DNA of 34,939 bases from Prevotella sp. UBA4376 (GTDB lineage: Bacteria > Bacteroidota > Bacteroidia > Bacteroidales > Bacteroidaceae), in contig DGRY01000067.1 in NCBI GenBank assembly GCA_002391185.1, positions 1 through 34,939 of the forward strand. Direction: 5' to 3'. Each line of letters starts with the position of its first letter. The stretch's first letter is position 1. Positions 16,968-24,890 of this stretch are shown piece by piece. The notes beneath the pieces are model-generated. The model saw only the letters and a program-made list of their open reading frames with translations, was not told the origin of the DNA and made no database searches. The translations under genes were made by a program, and so were the position numbers.

Positions 16968-17597
16968 TCAAAATTCACTTAGTGCTTTGTCAAACTCCTG
17001 AATACCTTTTTGGGTTGCAAAACCACGAATAAAAAGCATTATCATGTTGCGGAACAAGTGCTGAGTGCCATACTGCTTGTATAGTTGACTATCCATAACA
17101 TATTGCATGCTTTGGCGAACAATAGTAAGAAGAAGCGTATAATCGAAATCAGAACGGAAATATCCTTCATCAATACCCTTTTTGAAGAAATCCAAAGCCC
17201 GCATATCACGCTCAGAATGTTTCTTTGCAATTGCTTTTAAAACATTCTGGTATTTATTAAGGTCAGAATAGAACTGGGGGCAAACACTTGAAGCTGCTTT
17301 CATCTGCATACGGAAAAAAGCTACCATGATATCCATTGTTGTACGAGGTTCCTTTGCCATGTATTCTGCAAATTGTCTTTCCTCGTTTTCATCATGTTTC
17401 AGTATTCCTTCAAGAAGAATATCTTCCTTAGTGCTATAAATCTCGTACATCGTGCGTTTTGATATACCAAGCTTAGCAGCAATATCATCCATTTTTACTG
17501 CTTTGATACCTCTACTTGCAAATTCTTCCATAGCTGTAGTCAATAATTTGCCACGAAGTTCCTTTTTATACTCTGTAAGTTCGGTTATATTCTGCAT
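16968..17597 (-). CDS. TetR/AcrR-family transcriptional regulator
   Basis: With this start the protein has 209 residues, the normal TetR length. The N-terminal HTH is clear: LLTTAMEEFASRGIKAVKMD, then DIAAKLGISKRTMYEIYSTKEDI (about residues 17-60), with the recognition helix around SKRTMYEIY. The C-terminal ligand/dimerisation domain is helical and divergent, so the ligand is unknown. The frame is open up to 17738, but the extra 47 residues would run through the divergent promoters; the start at 17597 gives a standard TetR N-terminus. A 12-bp palindrome sits 2 bp upstream of the start codon, which suggests autoregulation. The regulator is divergent from maeB and might also control it. Confidence 0.92.
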   Translation of the reverse strand: MQNITELTEYKKELRGKLLTTAMEEFASRGIKAVKMDDIAAKLGISKRTMYEIYSTKEDILLEGILKHDENEERQFAEYMAKEPRTTMDIMVAFFRMQMKAASSVCPQFYSDLNKYQNVLKAIAKKHSERDMRALDFFKKGIDEGYFRSDFDYTLLLTIVRQSMQYVMDSQLYKQYGTQHLFRNMIMLFIRGFATQKGIQEFDKALSEF

Positions 17598-17599
17598 AA

Positions 17600-17611
17600 G
17601 AAAACGTTTTC
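17600..17611. promoter_or_regulatory. 12-bp palindrome at the tetR start, candidate operator
   Basis: GAAAACGTTTTC is a perfect palindrome lying between the tetR -7 element (17616-17623) and its ATG (17597), over the predicted transcription start. A repressor bound here would block tetR transcription. It also resembles operators of LacI-type proteins, so the binding protein is not proven to be the adjacent TetR. Confidence 0.5.
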
Positions 17612-17615
17612 GTGG

Positions 17616-17623
17616 CAAAGATA
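17616..17623 (-). promoter_or_regulatory. -7 element for tetR
   Basis: TATCTTTG on the minus strand matches TAnnTTTG and lies 18 bp before the chosen tetR ATG. No convincing -33 motif is found at 19-21 bp, which could mean that the promoter is weak or needs an activator. Confidence 0.55.
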
Positions 17624-17633
17624 CAAAAAAAAC

Positions 17634-17663
17634 AAAAAACCCACACGATTTTATCGGTTTTTT
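17634..17663. promoter_or_regulatory. Inverted repeat between the divergent tetR and maeB promoters
   Basis: AAAAAACC (17634-17641) and GGTTTTTT (17656-17663) form a perfect 8-bp dyad with a 14-nt centre; an overlapping smaller dyad, CGAT-TTT-ATCG, lies at 17646-17656. The dyad ends 2 bp before the maeB -7 element, where a bound regulator could act on both genes. Function is inferred from position only. Confidence 0.45.
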
Positions 17664-17665
17664 AC

Positions 17666-17673
17666 TATCTTTG
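17666..17673 (+). promoter_or_regulatory. -7 element for maeB
   Basis: TATCTTTG matches TAnnTTTG and predicts a transcript start near 17680, about 45 nt before the maeB ATG. The -33 region has no TTTG; instead the dyad at 17634-17663 occupies it. Confidence 0.6.
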
Positions 17674-17724
17674 CTGCAATCTTGTAAGGATAAAATAAGA
17701 AATATATTATAATTTATAGCTTTT

Positions 17725-20007
17725 ATGGTAAAAATCACTAAAGAGGCTGCTCTTGAGTATCACGAGAACGGCCGACCGGGAAAGATTGAGGTAAAGCCAA
17801 CCAAGCCCTACCACACCCAAACAGATTTAAGTCTTGCTTATTCACCTGGTGTTGCTTATCCATGCTTGGAAATTCAGAACACTCCTGATGAAGTTTACAA
17901 ATATACCGATAAAGGAAATCTTGTTGCCGTTATAAGCAACGGAACAGCTGTATTAGGTCTTGGCGACATTGGCGCTATGAGCGGTAAGCCTGTTATGGAA
18001 GGCAAAGGACTTCTCTTCAAAATCTACGGTGGCGTGGATGTTTTTGATATCGAGGTTGCAGAAAAAGACCCAGAGAAATTCTGTGAGACAGTAGAAAAAA
18101 TAGCACCTACATTTGGCGGTATAAATCTCGAAGACATCAAGGCACCAGAATGTTTCTACATAGAACAGCGTCTAAAGAAAACTCTGGATATTCCTGTTAT
18201 GCACGACGACCAGCACGGAACAGCTATTGTTTCAGCTGCAGGTTTGAAGAACGCTCTTGAAATAGCAGGCAAGAAGATTGAAGACGCCAAAATTGTTGTC
18301 AACGGAGCAGGTGCAGCAGCCATAAGTTGTACAAAACTTTATTGCGCTATTGGTGCTAAGCACGAGAATATCGTTATGCTCGACTCCAAGGGAGTTATTT
18401 ATAAAGGTAGAGAACATGTTAACGAGCAGAAAGCCGAGTTTGCTACAAGCCGCACAGACATACACACCTTAGCCGAAGCTGTTAAGGGAGCAGATGTTTT
18501 CGTTGGTCTTTCTAAAGGAAATGTTCTTTCACAAGACATGGTTCGCTCTATGGCAGATAATCCTGTGGTATTTGCCCTTGCCAATCCTGTCCCAGAAATA
18601 AGCTATGAGGATGCCATGGCTGCACGTCCAGACGTGTTGATGTCAACAGGTCGTTCTGACTATCCGAACCAGATAAACAATGTGATGGTATTCCCTTACA
18701 TTTTCCGCGGAGCCCTCGACACTCATGCTACAGCCATCAACGAAGAAATGAAGTTGGCAGCAGTAAAGGCTCTTGCCGAACTTGCAAAGGCTCCTGTTCC
18801 TGAGATTGTAAACAAGACCTATCATGTGAGTGATCTTGATTTCGGCCCAAAGTATTTCATTCCAAAACCTGTTGACCCACGACTCATTACAGAGGTGAGC
18901 GCAGCAGTTGCTAAGGCTGCTATGGAAAGTGGTGTCGCACGCACAGAAATAAAGGATTGGGATGCCTACAAACAGCATCTTCGTCAGCTTCTTGGTCAGG
19001 AAACAGCCTTGACTCGTAAGTTCCACGAAACAGCCCGCCAGCACCCACAACGCGTGGTATTTGCCGAAGGCGCTCACCCTACAATGATGAAAGCTGCTGT
19101 TCAGGCAAAGCAGGAAGGAATCTGCTACCCTATCCTATTAGGAAATCCAGACCGTCTAAAGCGTTTGGCAAACCGTTTGAAACTCGATCTCACAGGTATT
19201 GAACTTATTGATATGCGTGCAGACCAGGAACAACGTCGCCGTGCCACCTACGCAAAGCACCTTGCAGAAAAGCGTGCACGCCAAGGCTACACCTTCGAAG
19301 AAGCCTACGACAAGATGTACGAGCGCAACTATTTCGGTATGTCTATGGTAGAACAAGGAGATGCCGATGCCTTCATTACAGGTCTTTATACAAAATACAG
19401 CAACACAGTTAAAGTAGCCAAGGAAGTAGTAGGCATACGCCCAGAATACAAGACATTCGGAACTATGCACATTCTCAACACAAAGAAGGGAACCTACTAC
19501 ATTTCAGACACACTCATTAATCGTCATCCTGACGAAAATGTGCTTACCGATGTTGCAAAGCTATCAGCTCACACAGTTAAGTTCTTCAACGAAGAACCTG
19601 TTATAGCCATGATAAGCTACAGTAACTTTGGTACCGACCAGATTGGTAGCCCCGTAAAGGTAGGCACAGCCGTTGCTAACATGCAGGAACAATATCCTGA
19701 TCTTGCAATAGATGGTGAAATGCAGGTTAACTTTGCACTCAACAAGGAACTTCGTGACGACAAGTATCCTTTCACTCGTTTAAAAGGTAAGGATGTGAAT
19801 ACCCTTGTGTTCCCTAACATGAGTAGCGCAAATGCCAGCTACAAGCTTTTGCAAGCTCTTGATCCAGATGCCGAGATAATTGGTCCTATCCAGATGGGCT
19901 TGAATAAAGCTATTCACTTCACGGATTTCGAAAGTAGCGTACGTGATGTTGTCAACATTGTGGCTGTTGCTGTTATTGATGCTTATGTTGAGAAGCTGAA
20001 AAAATAA
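17725..20007 (+). CDS. maeB: NADP-dependent malic enzyme with phosphotransacetylase-like domain
   Basis: The protein oxidatively decarboxylates malate to pyruvate and CO2, yielding NADPH. It has 760 residues, the usual size of the MaeB fusion type. The malic enzyme half (about 1-430) shows [44 protein letters not shown] (metal-binding acidic residues), [14 protein letters not shown] and the nucleotide-binding [11 protein letters not shown]. The second half (about 447-760, from [17 protein letters not shown] to the [19 protein letters not shown] region) is homologous to phosphate acetyltransferase. In known MaeB proteins this half regulates through acetyl-CoA rather than acting as an active Pta. 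It is cytosolic. The gene is monocistronic, between a divergent tetR and a terminator. Confidence 0.96.
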   Translation: MVKITKEAALEYHENGRPGKIEVKPTKPYHTQTDLSLAYSPGVAYPCLEIQNTPDEVYKYTDKGNLVAVISNGTAVLGLGDIGAMSGKPVMEGKGLLFKIYGGVDVFDIEVAEKDPEKFCETVEKIAPTFGGINLEDIKAPECFYIEQRLKKTLDIPVMHDDQHGTAIVSAAGLKNALEIAGKKIEDAKIVVNGAGAAAISCTKLYCAIGAKHENIVMLDSKGVIYKGREHVNEQKAEFATSRTDIHTLAEAVKGADVFVGLSKGNVLSQDMVRSMADNPVVFALANPVPEISYEDAMAARPDVLMSTGRSDYPNQINNVMVFPYIFRGALDTHATAINEEMKLAAVKALAELAKAPVPEIVNKTYHVSDLDFGPKYFIPKPVDPRLITEVSAAVAKAAMESGVARTEIKDWDAYKQHLRQLLGQETALTRKFHETARQHPQRVVFAEGAHPTMMKAAVQAKQEGICYPILLGNPDRLKRLANRLKLDLTGIELIDMRADQEQRRRATYAKHLAEKRARQGYTFEEAYDKMYERNYFGMSMVEQGDADAFITGLYTKYSNTVKVAKEVVGIRPEYKTFGTMHILNTKKGTYYISDTLINRHPDENVLTDVAKLSAHTVKFFNEEPVIAMISYSNFGTDQIGSPVKVGTAVANMQEQYPDLAIDGEMQVNFALNKELRDDKYPFTRLKGKDVNTLVFPNMSSANASYKLLQALDPDAEIIGPIQMGLNKAIHFTDFESSVRDVVNIVAVAVIDAYVEKLKK

Positions 20008-20020
20008 GCGAGTTAGAAGA

Positions 20021-20104
20021 TAGAAGGAGATTAAGGAAGATATGTCGCTTTTCAGCGACGATGATAGAGGACAAATGTCTTTTATCTTCATCTAACTCCT
20101 TCTA
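20021..20104. repeat. Long imperfect inverted repeat with nested hairpin after maeB
   Basis: A 21-nt arm at 20021-20041 pairs with 20084-20104 at 17 of 21 positions (outer 9 and inner 6 perfect). A perfect GTCGCT-TTTC-AGCGAC hairpin is nested at 20044-20059. It lies between the maeB stop and the simple terminator at 20127-20156, so it is not needed as a terminator. It looks like a palindromic repeat unit of the kind dispersed in intergenic DNA. Confidence 0.5.
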
Positions 20105-20126
20105 ACTTCTTTTATCTACTAAAATA

Positions 20127-20156
20127 AAAGCCTGATTGGTTTCCCAATCAGGCTTT
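20127..20156. terminator. Bidirectional terminator between maeB and DUF3127
   Basis: A perfect 13-bp stem, AAAGCCTGATTGG (20127-20139) with CCAATCAGGCTTT (20144-20156), has a TTTC loop and A/T-rich flanks on both sides. It serves the convergent maeB and DUF3127 genes. Confidence 0.88.
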
Positions 20157-20199
20157 ATTCTTTATATCTGTTGCTTATAAAAGCGTTGATATTCTTAAT

Positions 20200-20613
20200 T
20201 TAGAATGGAAGATCATCTGTGCTTTCACCTTCAGCGGCAGCAGGCTGTGCTGGAGGGAATGGAGCTGCGGCTTGTGTTGCAGGCTGTGCTGGAGCCGGAG
20301 CAAAAGGTGCAGGCTGAGCAGCAGGAGCAGCACCAACAGAAGCAGGATCAACCAAACGAACGTCGAAAGCACGAACATTATTAAACCAGCGACCATTATA
20401 CTCGTGAGCATCAATATCAAATGAAACCATTACTTCCTGGCCTACCTGAATATTGAAACGATTCAGACGATCCTCACCGAATACGTCAAACACCATCTTC
20501 TTTGGATAAGCATCATGAGTTTCAACAACAAAACTCTGACTCTTCCAGTCACCACGAGCAGAAGTACCTGTACGTGGCTCCAACGCAATAATAATTTTTC
20601 CTTGTATATCCAT
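20200..20613 (-). CDS. DUF3127 protein, SSB-like OB fold with acidic C-terminal tail
   Basis: This 137-residue protein has three parts. Residues 1-90 match the DUF3127 family and look like an OB-fold beta barrel (IQGKIIIALEPRTG, SFVVETHDAYPKKMVFDVF, VGQEVMVSFDIDAHEYNGRW, NNVRAFDVRLVD). Residues 91-130 are an Ala/Pro/Gln-rich disordered linker. The final residues are DDLPF, nearly identical to the DDDIPF tail by which single-stranded DNA-binding proteins recruit replication and repair partners. From this layout I infer a single-strand nucleic-acid binding role linked to the replisome; the sequence does not prove binding. It is divergent from dnaN, which fits such a role. A possible weak -7 (TAATTTCG, 20665-20658) lies upstream. 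Confidence 0.85.
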   Translation of the reverse strand: MDIQGKIIIALEPRTGTSARGDWKSQSFVVETHDAYPKKMVFDVFGEDRLNRFNIQVGQEVMVSFDIDAHEYNGRWFNNVRAFDVRLVDPASVGAAPAAQPAPFAPAPAQPATQAAAPFPPAQPAAAEGESTDDLPF

Positions 20614-20704
20614 AAAAATCTATTTTAGAATCTTATTTTGGGTTTTCATTCAGTTTGCGAAATTACTAAAATAGTTCTAAAAACTGAAATATTTCGAATA
20701 TTTT

Positions 20705-20736
20705 TTTGCATGACAATACTATTTTTTGTATTTTTG
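20705..20736 (+). promoter_or_regulatory. dnaN promoter
   Basis: TTTG (20705-20708), a 20-bp spacer and TATTTTTG (20729-20736) match the Bacteroidota consensus exactly. The predicted start near 20743 gives a leader of about 44 nt. The same promoter probably drives the downstream exonuclease, coaBC, DUF4835 and recN genes. Confidence 0.75.
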
Positions 20737-20786
20737 TGAGTGAAATAAAAACATTGATTAAAAACATAAATAAATAGAGGATACTA

Positions 20787-21911
20787 ATGAAATTTACATT
20801 ATCAAGTGGCGCTCTTAATAGTCGCCTTCAATCACTCGCTAAAGTTATCAATAGTAAGAACTCATTGCCTATTCTCGACAGTTTTCTTTTTGAGGTAGCT
20901 AACAACAGTTTGAAAATTACGGCTTCTGATAGCGAAAACATCATGCAAACAACTATTGCACTCGACCAATGCGAGGGCGATGGCGTCTTTGCAGTTCCAA
21001 GTCGCACTATCCTCGATGCAGTAAAAGAGCTCTCAGAGCAACCCCTTACTTTCGATATTGATGTTAACGCCCTTACCATAAAGATTCTCTATCAGAATGG
21101 TATATACAATTTCACAGCACAGAATGCTGATGAATATCCTCGTACTACAGCTGTTCCAGATGGAGCAACACTCCTCACTATCGACAGTAGTACTCTTGCC
21201 GACAATATTTCCCGTTCACTCTTCGCTACAGCTCAGGATGAGCTTCGTCCAGTAATGAATGGTATCTATTTCGACCTTTCTGCTGATTGTTTGGCTATTG
21301 TTGCAAGTGATGGACACAAACTTGTTCGTAATCAGAACTTCAGTATCAATAGCGATACTCCTGCTTCTTTCATTCTTCCCAAAAAGCCAGCTACTCTCCT
21401 CAAGAACACACTTTCAAAGGACGGTGGCGATGTAATCATCAAGTTTGATGATAGGACAGCCGAGATTAATTTCTCCGACACAGTTCTCACCTGCCGTCTC
21501 ATTGAAGGCAAATACCCTAACTACAACTCTGTAATTCCACAGAACAACCCTAACAAGATGGTTATCGACAGAAAGGCTCTCATCTCTGCCCTTCGTCGAG
21601 TATTGCCTTTCTCAAGCGAGAGCAGTCAGCTTGTACGCCTCTCACTCACAGCAGGCAAACTTGAACTTTCTGCCGAAGACATCGACTTTGCAACAAGTGC
21701 TAAGGAGCAAATTGTTTGCGACTATACAGGCAACGCCATGAGTATAGGTTTCAAGGGTGGTTCACTTCAGGAAATCATCAACAATATTGATTCCAACGAA
21801 ATCGAAATGCAGCTTGCTGACCCGAGCCGCGCAGGTATTGTTGTTCCAGCTGAGCAGCCAGAGAATGAGAATGTGTTAATGCTTCTCATGCCAATGTTGC
21901 TCAACGACTAA
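20787..21911 (+). CDS. dnaN: DNA polymerase III beta subunit (sliding clamp)
   Basis: This 374-residue protein is the ring-shaped processivity clamp of the replicase. It has the three repeated clamp domains: FTLSSGALNSRLQSLAKVINSKNSLPILDSFLF at the start, YPRTTAVPDGATLLTIDSSTLADNISRSLFATAQDELRPVMNG in the second, and YNSVIPQNNPNKMVIDRKALISALRRV in the third. The C-terminal LMLLMPMLLND carries the usual Met-Pro-Met(R/L) end that forms part of the partner-binding pocket. Length is normal. It opens a closely spaced cluster and is divergent from the SSB-like DUF3127 gene. dnaA is not next to it, as is common in this phylum. Confidence 0.97.
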   Translation: MKFTLSSGALNSRLQSLAKVINSKNSLPILDSFLFEVANNSLKITASDSENIMQTTIALDQCEGDGVFAVPSRTILDAVKELSEQPLTFDIDVNALTIKILYQNGIYNFTAQNADEYPRTTAVPDGATLLTIDSSTLADNISRSLFATAQDELRPVMNGIYFDLSADCLAIVASDGHKLVRNQNFSINSDTPASFILPKKPATLLKNTLSKDGGDVIIKFDDRTAEINFSDTVLTCRLIEGKYPNYNSVIPQNNPNKMVIDRKALISALRRVLPFSSESSQLVRLSLTAGKLELSAEDIDFATSAKEQIVCDYTGNAMSIGFKGGSLQEIINNIDSNEIEMQLADPSRAGIVVPAEQPENENVLMLLMPMLLND

Positions 21912-21934
21912 TTAGTATTCAACATGTATCATAT

Positions 21935-21966
21935 ATCCTTGGTCACCATAAAACGTGGCCAAGGAT
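21935..21966 (+). promoter_or_regulatory. Hairpin covering the start codon of the exonuclease gene
   Basis: ATCCTTGGTCAC (21935-21946) pairs with GTGGCCAAGGAT (21955-21966) over 12 bp with one G-U wobble and an 8-nt loop. The first three bases of the 3' arm are the GTG start codon at 21955, and the stem begins 24 nt after the dnaN stop. It could sequester the start codon, or end part of the dnaN transcripts (it is followed by TTTTA), or both. Confidence 0.6.
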
Positions 21967-22839
21967 TTTAATATTAAAGAAAAATTGAAACTGAATCTTA
22001 CTAAGCCTTTGGTTATCTTTGATTTGGAAGCCACAGGCCTTGATCTTGTAAACGACAGAATTATCCAAATTGCATACATAAAGGTTAATCCTGACGGAAC
22101 AGAAAAGCGCGAAAATATCCTAATTAATCCAGAAAAGGAAATTCCAGAACTGGTCGTACAGCTCACAAGTATCACCAACGAAATGGTGAAAGACAAACCA
22201 ACATTCAAGGAACTGTCCAAGGAATTGGAGAAAGAATTCAAGGGATGCGATTTTGCAGGTTTCAATTCAAACCGTTTCGATGTACCCTTATTGGCAGAGG
22301 AATTCCTTCGCGCTGGTATTGACTTCGATTTCTCAAAGTGTCGCCTCATTGATGCGCAGAACATCTTCCATAAGATGGAACGACGCAACCTTGCTGCTGC
22401 ATACAAGTTCTATACAGGCCATAAGATGGAAGACGATTTCCAGGCTCATCTTGCCGATCAGGACACAGAGGCAACCTACCGTGTACTTCAGGGACAACTC
22501 GACATGTATGCCCCAGGGAAACAGGAAGAACCTGAACGCACACTTAACAACAATATGGACGAACTTGCAGAGTTCTCACGAATGAATAATAATGTTGACT
22601 TTGCAGGTCGCATAATATGGGAGCCTCTCAAAGATGCCAATGGCAAGGAACTCGTTGAGAACGATGGCAAGCCACAGCTTCATGAGGTCTTCAATTTTGG
22701 TAAATACAAAGGACAGGATGTAGCCGATGTTCTTCGTCGAGATCCAGGTTACTATAGCTGGGTATTGGGAGCCGATTTCACTCTCGACACAAAACAAGTT
22801 CTCACACGTATTCGCCTTCGCGAATTCAACAAAAAGTAA
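21955..22839 (+). CDS. DnaQ-like 3'-5' exonuclease
   Basis: This 294-residue protein has a DEDDh exonuclease domain. Exo I is VIFDLEATGLDL (about residues 20-31, Asp and Glu ligands), Exo II is in the FAGFNSNRFDVPLLAEEF region, and Exo III is HLADQDTEATY (about 164-174) with the His and Asp. A C-terminal module (about 238-290) begins FNFGKYKGQDVADVLRRDPGYYSW, as in several Bacteroidota and ExoX-type exonucleases. It may proofread or trim DNA ends near the replisome, given its place between dnaN and coaBC. The start is taken as GTG because an in-frame stop (21949-21951) lies just upstream and no ATG precedes the domain; a TTG at 21985 is an alternative. Confidence 0.9.
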   Translation: MAKDFNIKEKLKLNLTKPLVIFDLEATGLDLVNDRIIQIAYIKVNPDGTEKRENILINPEKEIPELVVQLTSITNEMVKDKPTFKELSKELEKEFKGCDFAGFNSNRFDVPLLAEEFLRAGIDFDFSKCRLIDAQNIFHKMERRNLAAAYKFYTGHKMEDDFQAHLADQDTEATYRVLQGQLDMYAPGKQEEPERTLNNNMDELAEFSRMNNNVDFAGRIIWEPLKDANGKELVENDGKPQLHEVFNFGKYKGQDVADVLRRDPGYYSWVLGADFTLDTKQVLTRIRLREFNKK

Positions 22840-22842
22840 AGA

Positions 22843-24036
22843 ATGTTACAAGGTAAACATATCGTATTGGGAATCACGGGTAGTATAGCAGCCTACAAAG
22901 CCTGCTATATTATCCGCGCACTCGTTAAGAAAGGAGCTGAAGTACAGGTTGTTATCACTCCTTCAGGAAAGGAGTTCATTACCCCTATCACCCTTTCTAC
23001 GCTTACACACAAACCTGTTGTTTCAGAGTTCTTCTCACAACGCGACGGAACGTGGAACAGCCATGTTGACCTCGGGCTTTGGGCCGACCTCATGCTTATA
23101 GCTCCATGCACAGCAAGTACATTAGGTAAAATGGCAAATGGCATTGCCGACAACATGCTTATCACCACATATCTAAGCATGAAAGCTCCTGTTGTGATAG
23201 CTCCAGCAATGGACCTAGACATGTACAAACACCCCTCTACGCAAAAGAACATACAAACCTTGCAAAGTTATGGCAATATCATTATAGAACCAGAGAGCGG
23301 ATTCCTTGCTTCAGGTCTTGAAGGCAAAGGCAGAATGGAAGAACCCGATGTAATCGCAGAATATATCGATCAGTTTCTTTCTGACAATCACAATCAGCTT
23401 AAAGGGAAAAAAGTGCTGATAACAGCTGGACCAACCTATGAGAAGATTGATCCTGTACGTTTTATAGGCAATTATTCTTCTGGAAAGATGGGATTTGCTC
23501 TTGCCGAAGAATGTAAACGCCGTGGAGCTGAGGTTACTCTTATTTCCGGTCCTGTGGCTCTTAAATGCTCAAAGTCAATCAATCGCATAGATGTGGAAAG
23601 TTGTCAACAGATGTATGAAGCCGCAATAACAGCCTTTCCAGATAGTGATGCAGCTATACTTTGTGCTGCTGTTGCCGATTTCAAGCCCGACAACGTAGCC
23701 TCTGAGAAGATAAAGCGTGAAGGCAACGAGCTAACGCTTCATCTCACCTCAACCCACGATATAGCAGCCGCTTTGGGCAAGATGAAAACAAAGCAGCAAC
23801 GCATTGTGGCCTTTGCTCTTGAGACAAACAACGAGCAGGCTAATGCAGAAAAGAAACTGGAAAAGAAAAATGCCGATTTCATCGTGCTCAATTCCACACG
23901 CATACCTGGAACAACATTCCGAAGCGACGAAAACCAAATAAGTATTATCTCATCTAATGGTAAGAAAGACTATGAGAAGAAACCAAAGTCTCTTGTGGCT
24001 CGCGATATTATTGATGAGCTTGCTGCCATTCTGTAG
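22843..24036 (+). CDS. coaBC: Bifunctional phosphopantothenoylcysteine decarboxylase / phosphopantothenate-cysteine ligase
   Basis: This 397-residue fusion performs two steps of coenzyme A synthesis: ligation of cysteine to 4'-phosphopantothenate and decarboxylation of the product. The N-terminal CoaC flavoprotein shows GITGSIAAYKACYIIRAL, HVDLGLWADLMLIAPCTAST and the substrate loop APAMDLDMYKHPS (about residues 119-131; Asp replaces the more usual Asn). The CoaB half starts near residue 187 (LITAGPTYEKIDPVRFIGN, SSGKMGFALAEE) and includes AAVADFKPDNVASEKIKR with the conserved Lys. It is 3 bp after the exonuclease. Its last 65 bp encode the start of the next gene in another frame. Confidence 0.96.
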   Translation: MLQGKHIVLGITGSIAAYKACYIIRALVKKGAEVQVVITPSGKEFITPITLSTLTHKPVVSEFFSQRDGTWNSHVDLGLWADLMLIAPCTASTLGKMANGIADNMLITTYLSMKAPVVIAPAMDLDMYKHPSTQKNIQTLQSYGNIIIEPESGFLASGLEGKGRMEEPDVIAEYIDQFLSDNHNQLKGKKVLITAGPTYEKIDPVRFIGNYSSGKMGFALAEECKRRGAEVTLISGPVALKCSKSINRIDVESCQQMYEAAITAFPDSDAAILCAAVADFKPDNVASEKIKREGNELTLHLTSTHDIAAALGKMKTKQQRIVAFALETNNEQANAEKKLEKKNADFIVLNSTRIPGTTFRSDENQISIISSNGKKDYEKKPKSLVARDIIDELAAIL

Positions 24037-24889
24037 TTCTGCACAGGAATTACAGGCTAAGGTAACCATCAACCATTCGCAGATTCAAGGCACAGACAAA
24101 AGCGTGTTCGAGAATCTGCAGCAGAACATGGAGCAGTTTCTGAACGATCGACAATGGACAAGCATGCAGTTTCAGAAAAGAGAACAAATAGTCTGCAGCT
24201 TCAATATCACTGTTACAAAATACGATAAAGAATCCAACAAGTTCACATGCAAGGCACTTATACAGGCTAATCGTCCCGTATTCGATTCGGCATACAGTAC
24301 TATATTATATAGCAATACCGACAACGACTTCAACTTCGAGTATTCCCAATTCGATCAGTTGCAGTTCAACGACGAGTCTATTGACAATCAGCTCACAGCC
24401 CTCATGGCTTACTATGCCTATCTCATAATAGGAATCAATCTCGACAGTTTTTCTCCTATGGGCGGCGACGATGTACTTCATCAATGTCTCAACCTTGTGA
24501 ACAATGCCCAGATGCTTAACTTCACAGGTTGGAAGAGTTTTGATAACAACCGAAATAGATTTGCTATCATTAACGATTATCTTGAGGAAAGCCTTAAGCC
24601 AATGCGGCAACTACAATACGACTATTACCGCACAGGGTTAGACGAGATGGCAACAAATGTTGAACGTGGACGAACAAATATAACATCTGCCATAGAAAAC
24701 AATCTAAAGATTGCTCACGAAAACCGCCCAATGAGTCTTCTGCCACAGATATGGACCGACTACAAGAAAGACGAACTCGGCAATATCTACAATGGGCACG
24801 GCAATCAGAAAGAGAAACAATCGGTCTATGATATTCTCATGAGTATCAATGCCAGTCAGAACAACACATGGGATAAAATATTGAAATAA
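23972..24889 (+). CDS. DUF4835 family secreted protein (PorD-like, type IX secretion-associated)
   Basis: With this start the protein has 305 residues. The first ~25 form a Sec signal peptide (MRRN, then a Leu-rich core, ending CSSAQ) before ELQAKVTINHSQIQGTDKSVFENLQQNM, the typical DUF4835 opening. The family is secreted, widespread in Bacteroidota and has been named PorD in connection with type IX secretion; I rely on memory for that name and its role is not shown here. The signal peptide is encoded almost wholly inside the coaBC 3' end in a different frame (65-bp overlap). A second in-frame ATG at 23957 would add five residues. recN starts one base after its stop. Confidence 0.85.
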   Translation: MRRNQSLLWLAILLMSLLPFCSSAQELQAKVTINHSQIQGTDKSVFENLQQNMEQFLNDRQWTSMQFQKREQIVCSFNITVTKYDKESNKFTCKALIQANRPVFDSAYSTILYSNTDNDFNFEYSQFDQLQFNDESIDNQLTALMAYYAYLIIGINLDSFSPMGGDDVLHQCLNLVNNAQMLNFTGWKSFDNNRNRFAIINDYLEESLKPMRQLQYDYYRTGLDEMATNVERGRTNITSAIENNLKIAHENRPMSLLPQIWTDYKKDELGNIYNGHGNQKEKQSVYDILMSINASQNNTWDKILK

Positions 24890-24890
24890 C

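Noticed and set aside
16968..17738. Long form of the TetR protein starting at 17738
   Set aside because: The extra 47 residues run across both divergent -7 elements and into the maeB start, and are unlike a TetR N-terminus.
20175..20420. Minus-strand ORF with a Leu/Val-rich, His-rich product overlapping DUF3127
   Set aside because: Its composition is a frame-shifted reading of the Ala/Pro/Gln linker of DUF3127, so it is a shadow.
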